Positions 44,295-57,637 are shown, numbered from the stretch's first letter. The stretch: 64,000 nucleotides of DNA from Vigna angularis (GCF_016808095.1 NC_068972.1:28760289-28824288), one strand, 5' to 3'. The notes: generated from the letters alone by a model not told the origin. Made by a program: numbers and translations.

Positions 44295-47200
44295 ATGCAG
44301 CAACAACAAGTTGATCAAGTACCTCAAAATCATTCTAGCTTGAATGACTTCTTAAGGCATGATCCAACTAAATTTAATGGGGAGGCTACTCCTGATGAGG
44401 CTGACTCTTGGCTAAGGCAGAACAAGAAGATTTTTCGGGTAATAACTTGCTCAGAAGAACAAAAATTAACTTATGCATCATTTCTTTTGGTGGGTGAGGC
44501 TGAATATTGGTGGGAAAGTATGCAACAGTTGATGACGGTTCGTGGTGAGGCTGTGAATTGGGAGAACTTTAAGATAAGGTTCTTGGAAAAATATTTTCCA
44601 AACAGTGCAAAATTTGCAAGGGAGGCGGAGTTTCTGACCTTACAACAAAGAAGGTTATCAGTACAAGAGTACGTAGTAAAATTTAATTATCTCTCGAGGT
44701 TTTATACTCAGAATATCACAGAAGAATGGAGATGTCGAAAATTCGAGGGAGGACTAAGGCATGAACTGAAGAAGGTACTTATGCCATTGGAAATACAAGA
44801 GTTTCCAGCATTGGTAGAGAAAGCCAGAATGATAGAATTGTTGGAGTTCGATCCAAGTAGAGTTTCCAGACTTGCAAAGGGAGAATCTTCAATGAAATTC
44901 AACAAAAAACCTTATGAAAAACCACAATTATCATATCGAGGAACAATGAAGTGTTTTGAGTGTGGAGGGGCACATTTCAGACGTGACTGCCCTAAACTTA
45001 TTGGGGAAAGAGTTGAAGGGAAGAGATGTTTCATCTGCAATGATCCGGGACACTTTGCTAATGTCTGTCCAAAGAAAAAGAAAGTGGGTGAACCACAACA
45101 ACAAGATTCTGCTGAAGTAAAGCCCCGGGCAACAGGAAGAGTATTTGCAATGTCTATAGAAGAGGCTACTAAGCCAGGTACATTAATCTTACATACCTGT
45201 ATGTTGTTAGGAGAATCCGTATATGTTTTGTTTGACTCTGGAGCCACACACTCCTTTATATCCCTAGCATGTTTAGAAAGACTCGGATTATCGATGCATG
45301 ATCTAGGGTGTGAATTAGTAGTTTCTACACCAGCATCGGGACCTATTGCGACCAGTTCAGTCTGTGTCGGATGCCCGATCCAAATTGCAGGACGCAAGTT
45401 CAAAGTGAACTTGATCTGCTTACCCCTTCAAAATCTAGACATTATTTTGGGAATGGATTGGTTGACTGCCAATCACGTTCTTATTGACTGCGGGAAACAA
45501 AAGATAGAGTTTCTAAATTTGAACGATTTAGAACTAAGCTCAACTCGAGTCGTTGCGAAAGATATCAAGGATGGAGCTACCTGCTATGTGGTGTTAGCTC
45601 AGGAGAAAAGAGGAAATACTGAAGAACAAATCATCGGAATACCTGTGGTAGAAGAATATGTTGATGTTTTTCCAGAAGAAGTACCAGGTTTACCACCTAG
45701 TCGAGAGATCGATTTCACAATAGATCTAGTGCCCGGAGCTGGCCCGGTTTCTATGGCTCCATACAGAATGGCTCCTGCTGAACTAGCAGAGTTGAAAAAG
45801 CAAATCGAAGATCTGTTGGAGAAGAAGTTTATCCGTCCAAGTGTGTCTCCATGGGGAGCTCCTGTATTGCTGGTGAAGAAGAAGGATGGAAGTTCAAGGT
45901 TGTGCGTGGATTATCGACAGTTGAACAAGGTTACAATAAAGAACAAATATCCTTTGCCAAGAATCGATGATCTATTAGATCAGTTGAGGGGAGCAGAGGT
46001 GTTTTCGAAAATTGATCTCAGATCTGGGTACCATCAGATTCTTGTCAAGACGGAAGATGTACAAAAGACGGCTTTCAGATCTCGCTACGGACACTTTGAG
46101 TACGTAGTAATGCCGTTTGGCGTGACGAATGCTCCAGCGATTTTTATGGACTACATGAACAGGATATTTCGGTCATGTTTAGATAAGTTCGTGGTAGTAT
46201 TTATAGACGATATTCTTATCTATTCAGAGAATAAGGAAAAGCATGCAGAACACTTGAGGATGGCGTTGGAAATTTTGAGAAAACATCAACTGTATGGGAA
46301 ATTGTCAAAGTGTGAGTTCTGGATAGAGAAAGTAAAATTTTTGGGTCATGTGATTTCTGCTCAAGGAATCTCAGTGGATCCAGCTAAAGTGGAAGCTGTG
46401 CTAAAGTGGGAGCGGCCGAAAACAGTAACTGAAGTACGAAGTTTTGTAGGATTAGCCGGTTATTACCGACGTTTCGTCAAAGGGTTTTCCAAGATTGTAG
46501 GCCCTCTAACTCAGTTAACTCGTAAAGATCAACCATTCCTGTGGACTGACAAGTGCGAAGCCAGTTTTGAAGATATGAAGCAACGGCTAACGTCAGCACC
46601 AGTATTAATCATTCCAGACTCCAACAAATCTTTTGAGGTGTACTGTGATGCGTCATATCAAGGTTTGGGGTGCGTCCTAATGCAAGGAAGGAGACCTGTA
46701 GCTTATGCATCTAGGCAGCTAAAGGCGCATGAGAAGAACTACCCAACGCATGACATAGAACTTGCAGCAGTAGTATTTGCATTAAAGACATGGAGACACT
46801 ACCTCTATGGGGCAAGTTTCCAAGTTTTTAGTGACCATAAGAGTCTAAAGTATTTGTTCGATCAAAAGGAGCTGAACATGCGACAAAGAAGATGGATGGA
46901 ATATATGAAGGACTATGACTTCGAGCTTTTATATCACCCAGGAAAAGCCAATGTGGTGGCAGATGCATTGAGTAGGAGACAAGCTCAGATAACAACACTG
47001 ATGGTGAAGGAATTAGAACTGTTAGAAAAGTTACGTGATATGAACTTGGGGTTGCAGTTAACCCGAGATCATATATGGTTTGGTCATTTAGTAATCACTA
47101 GTGACTTCTTAGAACAAGTGAAGGTTGAGCAGTCAATGGATCAAGAGTTGCAGCAAAGGATCAGGTTGTTGGACACCGATCAAGCCAGGGAGTTCGTTCT

Positions 47201-48533
47201 AAGTAAAGATGGCATTCTTCGATTTAAGAACAGAGTGTGTATACCTGCAAAGAGTGAATTGAAACATTTAATTTTGGATGAAGGCCATAAAAGTCGTCTT
47301 AGCATACATCCAGGTATGACTAAGATGTATAAGGACCTGAAAGAGTCATTTTGGTGGAATGGAATGAAGAGGGATGTGGCCGAGTTTGTAGCAGCCTGCT
47401 TGGTGTGTCAAAAGGCAAAAGTGGAGCATCAAAAACCGGGAGGGATGTTACGACAGTTAGACATTCCTCAATAGAAGTGGGATAGTATCTCGATGGACTT
47501 TGTAACACATTTACCAAAATCATCAAAAGGTCACGATTCTATCTGGGTTATCGTTGATAGACTAACCAAGAGCGCTCACTTTTTGCCCATTAATCAATGT
47601 ATGTCACTAGAAAAGCTGACGGAGTTATACATCGGGGAAGTAGTGAGGTTGCATGGCATACCTACAAGCATTGTGTCAGACAGAGATCCAAGGTTTACTT
47701 CAAGGTTTTGGCAGACGCTACAGAAGGCTCTGGGAACACAGTTGAGGATGAGTTCGGCTTATCACCCTCAGACTGATGGTCAAACAGAAAGAACTATTCA
47801 GTCTTTGGAGGATTTGCTAAGAACTTGTGTATTAGACCATCTTGGAAGTTGGAATGAGATACTACCATTAGTAGAATTTACTTACAACAACAGTTATCAT
47901 TCCAGTATTGGTATGCCACCCTATGAAGCTTTATATGGAAGAAGATGTAGGACCCCGTTGTGTTGGTTTCAAGATGGGGAAGCACTGACAGTGGGACCCG
48001 AGCTATTACAGCGAACCACAGAAAAAATAAAATTAATCCAAGATCGGATGAAAGCAACTCAAAGTAGACAAAAGTCATATGCCGACAAAAGAAGAAGACC
48101 GTTAGAATTTGAAGAAGGAGATCACGTATTCTTACGAGTAACACCAACTACAGGAGTCGGGAGAGCTATCAAGATGAGGAAGCTGACACCAAAATTTCTC
48201 GGACCGTATCAAATTCTCAAAAAGATTGGGCCAGTGGCTTATGAGATAGCATTACCACCTCGATTGGCAAAATTGCATAACGTTTTTCATGTATCCCAAC
48301 TGAGGAAGTATATTCCAGATCCAAAGCATGTGTTAGAAGTTGATGAAATCCAGGTCAAGGAAAATTTAACAATGGACGTTGGACCAGTGCGTATACTAGA
48401 TGTTCAAATGAAAAAGCTAAGAGGAAAGGATATTCGCACGGTAAAGGTACTTTGGAATGAAGACACAGAGGAAATGACTTGGGAATTGGAAGAATTTATG
48501 ATAAAGGAATATCCATATCTCTTTTGTAAGTAG
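44295..48533 (+). pseudogene. Chromovirus gag-pol polyprotein, one in-frame stop
   Basis: A single frame of about 1412 codons from ATG 44295, closed only by TAG at 47472-47474. Gag is about residues 1-290 with two CCHC knuckles ([13 protein letters not shown] near 220, [14 protein letters not shown] near 245). Protease has DSGATHSF near 314. RT runs about 490-665 with the catalytic FIDDILIYS near 636. RNase H has YCDASYQG near 783 and ADALSRR near 890. The integrase zinc domain (HPGM...CLVCQ) lies near 1005-1040. The stop falls at codon 1060, just before the integrase core, whose D (47552), D (47680) and E (about 47790) are all present. The tail [15 protein letters not shown]...WELEEFM is chromodomain-like, which guides integration to heterochromatin. 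The stop is probably a TGG-to-TAG change, since Trp is usual there. Confidence 0.92.
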
Positions 48534-48602
48534 TCTTTTGTTAAAAAGTCTTTTATTAAATAGATAATTTTCGAGGGCGAAAATAATTGTTGTTGGGGAG
48601 AA

Positions 48603-48617
48603 TGTAAGACCCATAAA

Positions 48618-48671
<54 letters not shown>

Positions 48672-51256
48672 AATAGTAATTTTTAGCATTTTATTAGTAA
48701 TAATAATTTTAATGGATAGAAAAATGTAAATTTTTGGATATAAAATTATAGTAATTCTAGAGGGAGAGCTTCAAAATTTTGATAACTTATTTAGGATTTT
48801 TTTAGAAAAGTGAATAGTGAATAGTAAATAGTAAATAGTAAATAGTGAATAGTGAATAGTGAATGGTTAAAAAAAATATTAAAATAAATTGTGGAAGAGA
48901 ACACTCCACGTAGAATTAATCATTCAGAGATAAGAATGGTGAATAAAAAATAATTTTTGAATAGTAAAAATGAATAGTAAAAGTGAATAGTAGAAATGAA
49001 TAGTAAAAATGAATAGTAAAATTTTTGGCTATAAATAGCCAAGGGGGGAGGCTGAAGATTTACACCAAAATTCTAGAGAAATTGTGAGAGAAGAGAGTTG
49101 GAGGAAATTCTAGTTGAAGAGGGGAAATTTTGGAAGTTTCCGGAGAACGGTTTGAGAAGAGGAAACTAAGTGTGGAATAGAGGTAAGGGGAGCTAACTTT
49201 GAGTAATTCCTTTTATATTATCTTGAGTCTTGAATATGCTATATTTTGCTTTTGTTTGATCTTAAATCTTGAATATGGAATATTTTGTTTATGTATGATC
49301 TTGAATTTAAATGAGAGTATGCTTTTGTGTTGATATCCGAGTGTGATAGTTGTAAATTGTGATGTTGAATATGTTATGCCATTTGTATGTTATTAGTTGT
49401 TTATTTTTGTAATTTGGAAGGATTAGAAATTGTCTAACCGGCTCTGCCAGATTCAATTTCTTGTTTCCCCAAACATTTTATTGCTTTACTTATTTATTTT
49501 ATTGCAATTTTTGGAAGGATTAGAAGTTGTCTAACCGGCTCTGCCAGATTCAACTTCTTATTTCCCCAGACATGTATTGTTCTTGTTATTTAATTATATT
49601 GTATTGTTGGATGGATTAGAAGTTGTCTAACCGGCTCTGCCAGATTCAACTTCTTGTTTCCCCATAAAATTTTATATTAAGATTATTTTTATGATTGTCA
49701 AATATTGTATTCTTCTATGACCATTTATAGTAATATTTTATTATTGTTAATTATTTATAATTATCTTGTATGAATTCTATTATGGATGTTTATTGTGATG
49801 AATTTATTGAATGAGTTTGTTGGCTGAAATTGATCTTGTTGGAAGGTTTGGAGAAAGGGTTCTGTAATAACTTGTATATGGGTATTAAATATACAGATAC
49901 TGTTTGAGGTTGTTGTGAGAGGAAGTAAAATATTAAAATTAGGTATTTTAGATTTAGAGCATAAGAGAACAAGGTAGATAAATTAAATAAATAAATTGTA
50001 AATTATTAAGGGCCTCCCTTTGTTGGTAGGATAGAGGAACCTTAAAAACCTGAGTTGGCACATCCCTGATCATAGAGCAGCCCTGGCCTGGTCCAGTCAG
50101 TTGTGACTAGTCATATGTGCTGGCGTCGAAGGTGAGTTTGATGCGTTCAGACATCTGGGTCCTCTCCGGTGACCAATTGGGGTAAAGAAAGATCTCTAAT
50201 AGGATGAAAATAAAATAAAATAAGTCAATTGTAGATGCATAACGTTATCATGGTAAAAAACTTCATATATATTTTATTTGTTATTACATTGAGCCCAGAC
50301 TTTATTATGTAGTTCCTAAGATATGTTGATATATTTTTGTTGATCCATAATCTTGTTTGGTGAAAATATGTTGAGTTATACTCGTTATGGGCAAAATGAG
50401 TTTATAATATGAAGCATGATATTTGGCAATATGTTTAATTTATTGATACCAAAACGGGTTATTATGAATTCATGATTAAAGAATGAACATGATTGAGTTA
50501 AGTGGATAAGAGGGTATGAATTGTTGGTTTTATGAAATGTTGGGGCGGATATGAGAAATTCATTACTTATGAAATGATGTTACTACCGGGAGTAGTATGA
50601 TCGAGTTATACCATGAGAGTTTGGTATGAACAAAGTAACATTGAGGTTTATAGAAGCAGGCAGAGAGGGGTCTGACCATAAGGCTTCAGAAAGTAAGACA
50701 TAGTATATAAGTGAGGCTTAAGGAAGCAGGCAGAGAGCGGTCTGACCATAAGGCTTCATGAGTAAGCATGGTACACTTGTAAGATTTATGGGAATGAGGA
50801 AGATGATTTTGAAAATGATGAATTAATGACATCGGAATAATGATATTTTATCAATTGCAAAAAAAAAAAATACATGATTATAATATTTTTATTACAAGTT
50901 TAATGATTTTATGATATGGTTGGCTTACCCTTATTTGTTTGTACTATGATCATATAACTCATGTTATATGTGATTAGATAATGTTGCAGATGCGGTTGAA
51001 AAAGCTTAGAGATGAGAGAGATGCGGGGAAAAACTTTCAGGAATTTTTGTAAAAAGAATAAATTTGTATTGGGAAGATTATGTTGTGTAAAACTTATAAG
51101 TTGAAATTTCAATGGTGAAGACTATATTGTTTAAAGTTTGTATGTTTGGTATTGTACTTTGGAGTAATTGAAATAAAGTTTGATTGTTTATATGAGATAT
51201 TAAATTAATTTAGTCTCTACTATCAGTAATACCCTTTAAAATATTTGGGTGTTACA
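48603..51256 (+). repeat. Chromovirus 3' LTR (2654 bp)
   Basis: TGTAAGACCC to GTGTTACA, preceded by the PPT GTTGTTGGGGAGAA. It has a longer (TA)n tract (about 48620-48670), three hairpin units instead of five, and about six substitutions seen by eye against the 5' LTR. It abuts the B LTR remnant at 51257. Confidence 0.92.
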
Positions 51257-51485
51257 CTTTGTTCATTTATTTCAGCGTTTTCAATTATGTTTGGTTGTAT
51301 TTAATTTCCAGTTTTCATTTAGTTCATTTCGAATCACAAAAACACTTTCAAAACTCCCACTACGTGTTTGACCTAAGCCTCGAACCACATTTGGTCCTTG
51401 AGAGACGACCTAGGAGTCACTTCCTAGCACTATACTGCATTCTTTATTTGCACAACAAATTTGATGGGCTGCGACAGTCGCATCA
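51257..51485 (+). repeat. B copy d 5' LTR remnant
   Basis: The last about 229 bp of a B LTR, nearly identical to 56246-56475, ends in CGCATCA. Its upstream part was lost at the chromovirus junction. A degraded tRNA-Asp primer site (GCGTTGCTGCCGGGGA) follows at about 51493-51508. Confidence 0.8.
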
Positions 51486-51693
51486 AATTTTTGCGTTGCT
51501 GCCGGGGACCAACTGTTCGGTTTTAGGTCTTTTGTTGTGTTAGTGTGTGGTTTGTTTTGTTTTGTGTTGTTAGTGTGATGTTCTGTTTTGTGTGTTCATT
51601 ATTGTGGTTGCGTGTCGCATGTGTAATTGTGTTGTGTTTTGTTTGTTTTGTAATTTTTAGGATTTCCTTTCTACCTTCCCTTTTTCTTTTTCC

Positions 51694-53232
51694 ATGTCTA
51701 CCTATTTTGATTTTGTGAATACTGCTTATTCTGCCAGTGCCTCTGATTATTATTCTCCTTCTGCATGTTACTCTGATTGTAATTCATGTTCTGCTGATTT
51801 TTATGCTGAGAACAATATGGCTCATCCTCCAACTTCTGAGAGTTCTCTTCGGGAGCCAGTTTCACTTAATGAGGATGATGTTCATTGCGTTCTCACCTCT
51901 GGACTGATAAATTTGCTGCCTAAGTTTCATGGTTTTACAGGTGAATGCCCACATAGACATTTGGAGGAATTCCACATCATCTGCTCTTCAATGAAGCCTC
52001 CACATGTACCGGTTGATCACATGTTCTTAAGGGCATTCCCACATTCATTACAAGAAGCAGCAAGGGATTGGCTATATTGTCGTCCTCTAGGATCCATCAC
52101 TTCTTGGGAAGATCTTAAGCATATGTTCTTGGATGAATTCTTCCCTGCTCAGTATGGTTACAACAACGATTCTGGATGGAATGACCCTAGTTGGAGATGG
52201 TATGATGCCCCACAGCAATACCAGAGTCAGCAATATGATGCTTCTGCCTAAATAGCTCCTCAGCCTTCTACTTCTGCGCCTACATTGAAGGAGTTACTGA
52301 GGCAGATGGCCATGCAGAACATTGAGTTCATGCAAGAGACTAGAGCATCCATTCAGAGTTTGACTGATCAGATAGGGCAGATGGCCACTCAACTCACTGA
52401 GGAACAGTCTCAAGATTCAGAGTTACCATTTCAGATTGTTCAGATTCCAGATGATGTTAGTGTCATTGACTTAGGATATGGGAACCAGAGTCTTGCGCTC
52501 ATTGTGCCACCTACTCTCCCACCTTCAGATGTCCCTACTATTGCGCTTTAGGAGATAAATCCTGATAAAAATTTTGAGGACCAGGCAGATATGAGCAACA
52601 CTTTTGAGCCAGGTAGACCATCTTCATCTTCCACCACTCAACCAATCTTCAGGGAAGTGGAGGTAAACATACCTCAATTTGATTATGTTGTTGATGATTA
52701 TATTGTTGAGGGCTATGTTGATGATTATATTGTTGATGAGCATGCTTTTCATTTCCACTCTTTGCATGATGAGAAACAATTTTTGCTATCATATCTGAAT
52801 GTTTATTCTCCATGCACTGAACATGAATCTGAGTCGGTTGTTGATATTGCTTCTAAATTTGAAATTGATTCATGTTTTGAGAGTATATTTGAGGTTCAGC
52901 CGGTTACACTAGGATTGGGTGTTATACCCCTGCATGTCATTTCTTTGGAACCACATTGCACTAACCCTATTGCAGGAGGTACACATGCATTTGACCAACA
53001 TGCACCCACAGTGGAAGACAAAGGTGCTTACATACACAATAGTTCGAAGATCAATAGGCATCGGCTGAACCCGGTCATTAACAATCACTTCTTCTTCGAT
53101 CCAGCTGTGGAAGACATTTCCCTACTCGATCAAATATGGAGGATGAAGCAGTTCTTCCTTAAAACTTCCTTGCTGGATCCAATGGTGAAAGACATCTCCC
53201 TGATAGTCCAAAATTGGCAACTGCCACCATGA
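51694..53232 (+). pseudogene. Gag-like protein of family B, two in-frame stops (copy d)
   Basis: One 512-codon frame from ATG 51694, with TAA at 52249 and TAG at 52549. The gag core (about residues 60-165: LINLLPKFHGFTGE, PHRHLEEFHIIC, LRAFPHSLQEAARDW, SITSWEDLKHMFLDEFF) matches copy c almost residue for residue. Next comes the LKELLRQMAMQN segment, then the novel tail with VDDYIVEGYVDDYIVDE, SPCTEHESESVVDIA, GLGVIPLHV, HAPTVEDKGAYIHNS and two DPxVxDISL units ending NWQLPP. The stops lie at different places from those in copy c, so the two copies decayed separately from a once open frame. Confidence 0.78.
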
Positions 53233-54687
53233 CCAGGGGAGTTTTCTTTTTCCCTTCTCCCCCTTTTCCCTACTTTTATTGCACTTGTCCATGATCTGTT
53301 CACTGTTCTGATTTCTGATCTTATGTTTATGACACATTAAGGACACTATGTTGTTTAAGTATGGTCTAGTGGGGCAGATTTTTATTTTTCTTTGTTAGTT
53401 TTTGTTTTCTTGGTTAATTTTTTTTTTCTTTTCTAGGTTAGTTTTTGTTTTGTTTTGTGTACAGTTTAACATGTTTCTCTTGATTTCTGGACTTTGTTTG
53501 GGTTGTAAATATGTCTTTCACTTCATTGATACTCTAATTGGTTGGAAATCCTTTGCTTTTCTTTGTTTGGAAGGATGATTATGATGTTTGAGAGGTTGAT
53601 TTGATTGTGAAAAATACCCTATGTGAGATTTGAGCAACTTTATGTTCTTCTTTTTTGTGTGATATGTCTCTTGATTGCTTGCACATATGCCTTGGCTTGA
53701 CTCTGTTGATAATTCTTGATTGATATGCATGTTTGGAAGTGATAAAGGCAAGTTTGTTCTTGAGCCTCTCTAGCCAAATAAGCCTACCTTGTTCTAATCC
53801 TTGGATAACCCCTATTGAGCCTATATTTTCCCCATTTCTTTGTTTTGAAGCTCATACACTAGCCCTAAGTGAAAAACCATGATTACCTTAACCTTAGGGA
53901 ATTTTGGAGCTTTGGAAGTGTTTTGGGAACAAGTGTGGTCTCCTGGGGGTTTCTGATGAATTGGCTGGTTGGTTCCTCTTCTTGCTTTGTGTTCAGAAAT
54001 ATGATTTATATCTTGTCTCTTACAGTTGTGTTCTAAAGAGAGAAAAGAAAAGAGACAGGATGAGAAAAAAAAGTGAGAAAAATGAGAAAAATAAAAAATT
54101 TGTGAATAATGGAGTCAAGAAGAGGATTGAATTAGAGGTTTGGGTGTGATTTTATTATGTTTACACTTGTTCCCCATTGCTCCTCTATTTCTTTTGGTTT
54201 TAGCTTCTCATCCATATTTATCCTCCCTTGTCCTTGGCCCCATTACATCCATAAAAGATCTTTTGATTTGAACATGCATATGTTTTGAGTGTTGATATTA
54301 GAGGCTTGCCAAGTCTGTTGTTCCTTGCTTTCTTGAGTGCATTGAGTTGAAATTCTTTACCTTAGACACTTGAGAGAAACATTGATAGTGCATCTGTGAG
54401 GTTCTGTTGCTTTTGATTCACCTCTTGAACTGATTGATTATTTTGCCATGCTTGGAAGTGCTTGGATAATTTCATGAGTATCTGCTTTCTTTGATTTTGT
54501 GTTGGATATTGTCTACTTCCTTTCTCGGTCCAGATCCCTGGAGAACTGTGTAATTATGTTTCTGTCCTTGTCAGTCTTTGTTTCCTGTGTGCTGAGTTTG
54601 TGTCATTTCCCTGATGTCCTTTGAACTATTCCTTGATTTGCGTCTTGATTTTGCCCAGGAGTGCAAAAGACTAAGTGTAGTCTATTT
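53233..54687 (+). other. B copy d 3' noncoding region
   Basis: No ORF with a recognisable domain. T-rich near 53380-53460. An AAGTATGGTCTAGTGGGGCAG word at 53356 resembles the AAGTGTAGTCTATTT next to the LTR and may be a second PPT-like site. Confidence 0.65.
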
Positions 54688-56475
54688 TGATGAGTCAATA
54701 TTTTCTTGATTTCACTTAGCTTATTATGCTAGATTTAATCAAGGAATTGTGCTTGAATGTCCAGTATTTTGCTATTTTTGCTAATTGTGCTTAATTTGAC
54801 CAGAAATTCTTATTTTAATTAATTTGGATTATTTGAGCTTACTATTTTCATTATGGATTGCAGGAAAATTTTGGAAATACAATTTGGGACATTTGGAGGA
54901 AGCAAAAACGTCTGCAATAAAAAGCAAGTACTGATTCGTCTTGCACTTTGAAGAACACGTTGTCACGGTACTTTAATTTGCTAGCACAAGTTGATGCGGT
55001 GATGGATTTTTTGGAAAAGCTGAGTGAAATGCACTTGGGCTGAAAAGAAATGAGAACATCACGGCCCATAAGAAAAAAGGTGCTGCAATTGGAAGAAGTG
55101 GGCTACCACATTTTGGGGGCTGAACTGTCACGGCCCACAATGGAGAGGGGTGTAGTCATTTGGGCTTGGAGAGGATGTGCGGATGGTAATGCTCCATGTG
55201 GGCTTCACACTTCCAGCAGCTTGGGAGGCACTCACGGTCTAGCGTCAACGTGCACAACAGCAAGGGCACTGGGGAAAGGAAGGCACACACGTCCAGCAAG
55301 GTTTTGGACCTCTTCGGTTCTTATCCAGTAGGCACATGTGTGCTTAAAAGAAAAGAGTAGCCGCCACGGAAGGGAGGCCGATGTCCCGAATGTAGGGTCG
55401 AGGTTGGTGTGCACACTTAGAGGGAGACCGCCACCACGAATGGAGCATTTTATTTTTGGCTTGAGGGAATGTAGCAAGCAGCAGCTGCCACGTCGAGCTC
55501 CAAGTGTCACGGCTCGAAGGAGAGGTGGCACAACACTGAATCACTTAGGCTGGAAACTGCAGCACATGGAGGGGGATTCATCTTTCATTTAAAGAGAAGC
55601 ACACTTTCATTTTTTTTGGGGGATTGGGGGCTGGACGTGAAAGAGGGGACACACGTCGGCAATAGCCACAACGGAGAAAAGCACACGCTGATTGATTGAA
55701 GTAGCACGCCTGGCACGTCCAGCGGAGGATGTATTTTTATTTGAATGGTTTTGGCTTTGAGAATGGGAAGTGCATACGGTGTGCTGGAATGGGATCTCCA
55801 AAAAGGTTTTTTTTTATTGTAGTAGCGTGGGCCGAGAAGGATTTCAGAATAGATTTCAGTTTTAAGTTAATGCATTGAGTCGTGTTTGTTTTAAGTTAAT
55901 AGCCATCATTATGCAAGTTTGGTTAATACCATTAATATTCACTCATTTTCTTTGTGCCATTTCTGTGATGAATTACTTTGGATGTCTAGCTTACTCGTTG
56001 TATTGAATTGGATTCACGCACTTTTGTATTTCGTTTTATTCTAGCTACACGACATTTTAAGTGTTTTATTTTTTGTTCACTATGTTGTATGTTAAGTTCG
56101 GTTTATTATTTCCGTTTACTTTAATGTTGTTTATTATGTTCGGTTTTTTTATCTTTCTGCATTTTCAATTTCCCCAATTTCTTTAGAGACCGTTCGGTCT
56201 CAATGTAGAACCGTTCGGTCATCTGTAGGACCGTTCGGTGTTCACGCTTTGTTCATTTATTTCAGTGTTTTCAATTATGTTTGGTTGTATGTAATTTCCA
56301 GTTTTCATTTAGTTTATTTTGAATCACAAAAACACTTTCAAAACTCCCACTACGTGTTTGACCTAAGCCTCGAACCATATTTGGTCCTTGAGAGACAACC
56401 TAGGAGTCACTTCCTAGCACTATACTGCATTCTTTATTTACACAACAAATTTGATGGGCCGTGACAGCCGCATCA
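54688..56475 (+). repeat. B copy d 3' LTR (1788 bp)
   Basis: TGATGAGTCAATATTTTC to GCCGCATCA. Contains CACGG-rich sequence at 54960-55760 and three ACCGTTCGGT words at about 56187-56240. Short ORFs inside are not supported by any domain. Confidence 0.78.
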
Positions 56476-56609
56476 ATGGGCAAACATGAGTGATTAACTA
56501 TGTTAGAAGAAAATGCTTTTTGGTGTGCTAGACCATTATAGTGTGGCTATGTTGTTTAAGCCATGTTACATTTTGCTTGAGGACAAGAAAAGTTTCAAGT
56601 TTGGGGTTG
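56476..56609 (+). other. A11 internal 3' end with PPT
   Basis: Contains GCTTGAGGACAAGAAAAG and a perfect AAGTTTGGGGTTG at 56597-56609. Together with 33874-34746 it is probably the host that B copy d and the chromovirus split. Confidence 0.65.
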
Positions 56610-57637
56610 TAATAACGATTGATTTTACCATTTTTTGTGATGCAATTTTGATATTAAATCAACTCTCTTTGACTGTGAAGGTTGCTTAAACTCTTGTTTT
56701 TAGTTGAATTTTGTGAATAAGTTAGTCAAGGTTATACTTAATGATTTTTATCACTAATTCCCTCAATTTTGTAGGTTATAAGTATGTTTTGGAAGAGGAG
56801 TAAAGTATCAAGGAATTGGAACCCTGGAAGGACAACAAAAGTACCAAAAAAGAAGGTTATAGAAGACTCAAGGATGCCTGGTTGCCATTTTTTAGGGCGC
56901 TGGTTGCCACGCAACCACGCCTTGTTGCCCCATTCAGGCCCTCAACGCTGATGGTCATGCAAGAACGTCTGATTGCCTTCTTCTGGAGCGCTGAGCACTA
57001 GTGGTCGTGCAACCATACCTGGTTGCCCTCTTCTAGGGCGATGAGCGTCAGTTATCCCGTAGCATGCCTGGTTGCCCACTCAAGGGGCACTAAGCGCTAC
57101 TCTTCGTGTAGTCTCACCTGGTTAACCCTAGTTGGGGCATGAGCGCCATCGACGTTGGCTTATGTGGCACTTCTGATCTATTTAAAGGCTTTCACGCATT
57201 AGAGTGGATATTTTTTGACGGCTGAAGCACATAAACGTTATTTTCGACCCTTTGGAGGAAGATTGGGCATGCGGGTGCTTTTCTTTTCTCTTTCTAAGGT
57301 TTCCATCTCATTTACATTCTTCCATTGTAAGCCAAGGTTCTCCATGATAATGGAGAGCTAAATTCATTTGTTGTTGGGGAAAGATGTAACCTCTTAACTT
57401 CATGTAGTTGAACATGTTTTGAATATTTTATGCTTCTTTCATTAAAATTTAGTGATTTTCTCCTATTCTTAATTTTTGTTATGTTTTTGGCCATTCATAG
57501 CTTGATGATTGGATTTCTTTGTTATTGGGAAATATTTAAGAACCATGATGTGGAGGATTTCACCTAAAGGAAATACTATCTAGGGATAGAAATAGGACGT
57601 TTAGTTGTCTTAAGCTTATTTTCTTAATGCAGAATTG
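56610..57637 (+). repeat. Divergent family A LTR (A11), interrupted by copia LTR
   Basis: Starts TAATAACGATTG (T-A-A in place of T-G-A) and keeps the order of A LTR landmarks: TTTTGTAGGTTATAAG, GAGCGC motifs (56980-57150), TTTAAAGGC box near 57180, 'cctttggaggaag', 'ttgttgttggggaaagatgtaacc'. It stops at TTATTAGG, where the copia LTR begins. The terminal hairpin is not preserved. Confidence 0.6.

Larger units (their letters stand above)
34981..51256 (+). mobile_element. Tekay/Del-like chromovirus (Ty3/gypsy) with A6 nested in its 5' LTR
   Basis: LTRs start TGTAAGACCC and end GTGTTACA: 34981-35282 plus 41578-44121 (2846 bp net), and 48603-51256 (2654 bp). The initiator tRNA-Met primer site is at 44125-44136. 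One gag-pol frame at 44295-48533 ends in a chromodomain-like tail. The LTRs differ by few substitutions, plus two tandem repeat units, so the insertion is young. No direct TSD is available, because the left side is a truncated tandem copy and the right side is B LTR. Confidence 0.9.
51257..56475 (+). mobile_element. Family B element copy d, gag-only
   Basis: Truncated 5' LTR, degraded primer site, leader (51509-51693), gag-like pseudogene, 1.45-kb noncoding region (53233-54687), and full 3' LTR. No pol. It lies between chromovirus and A11 sequence. Confidence 0.8.

Noticed and set aside
44912..45403. Minus-strand ORF of 163 codons in the chromovirus
   Set aside because: Antisense to gag with its zinc knuckles; no independent support.
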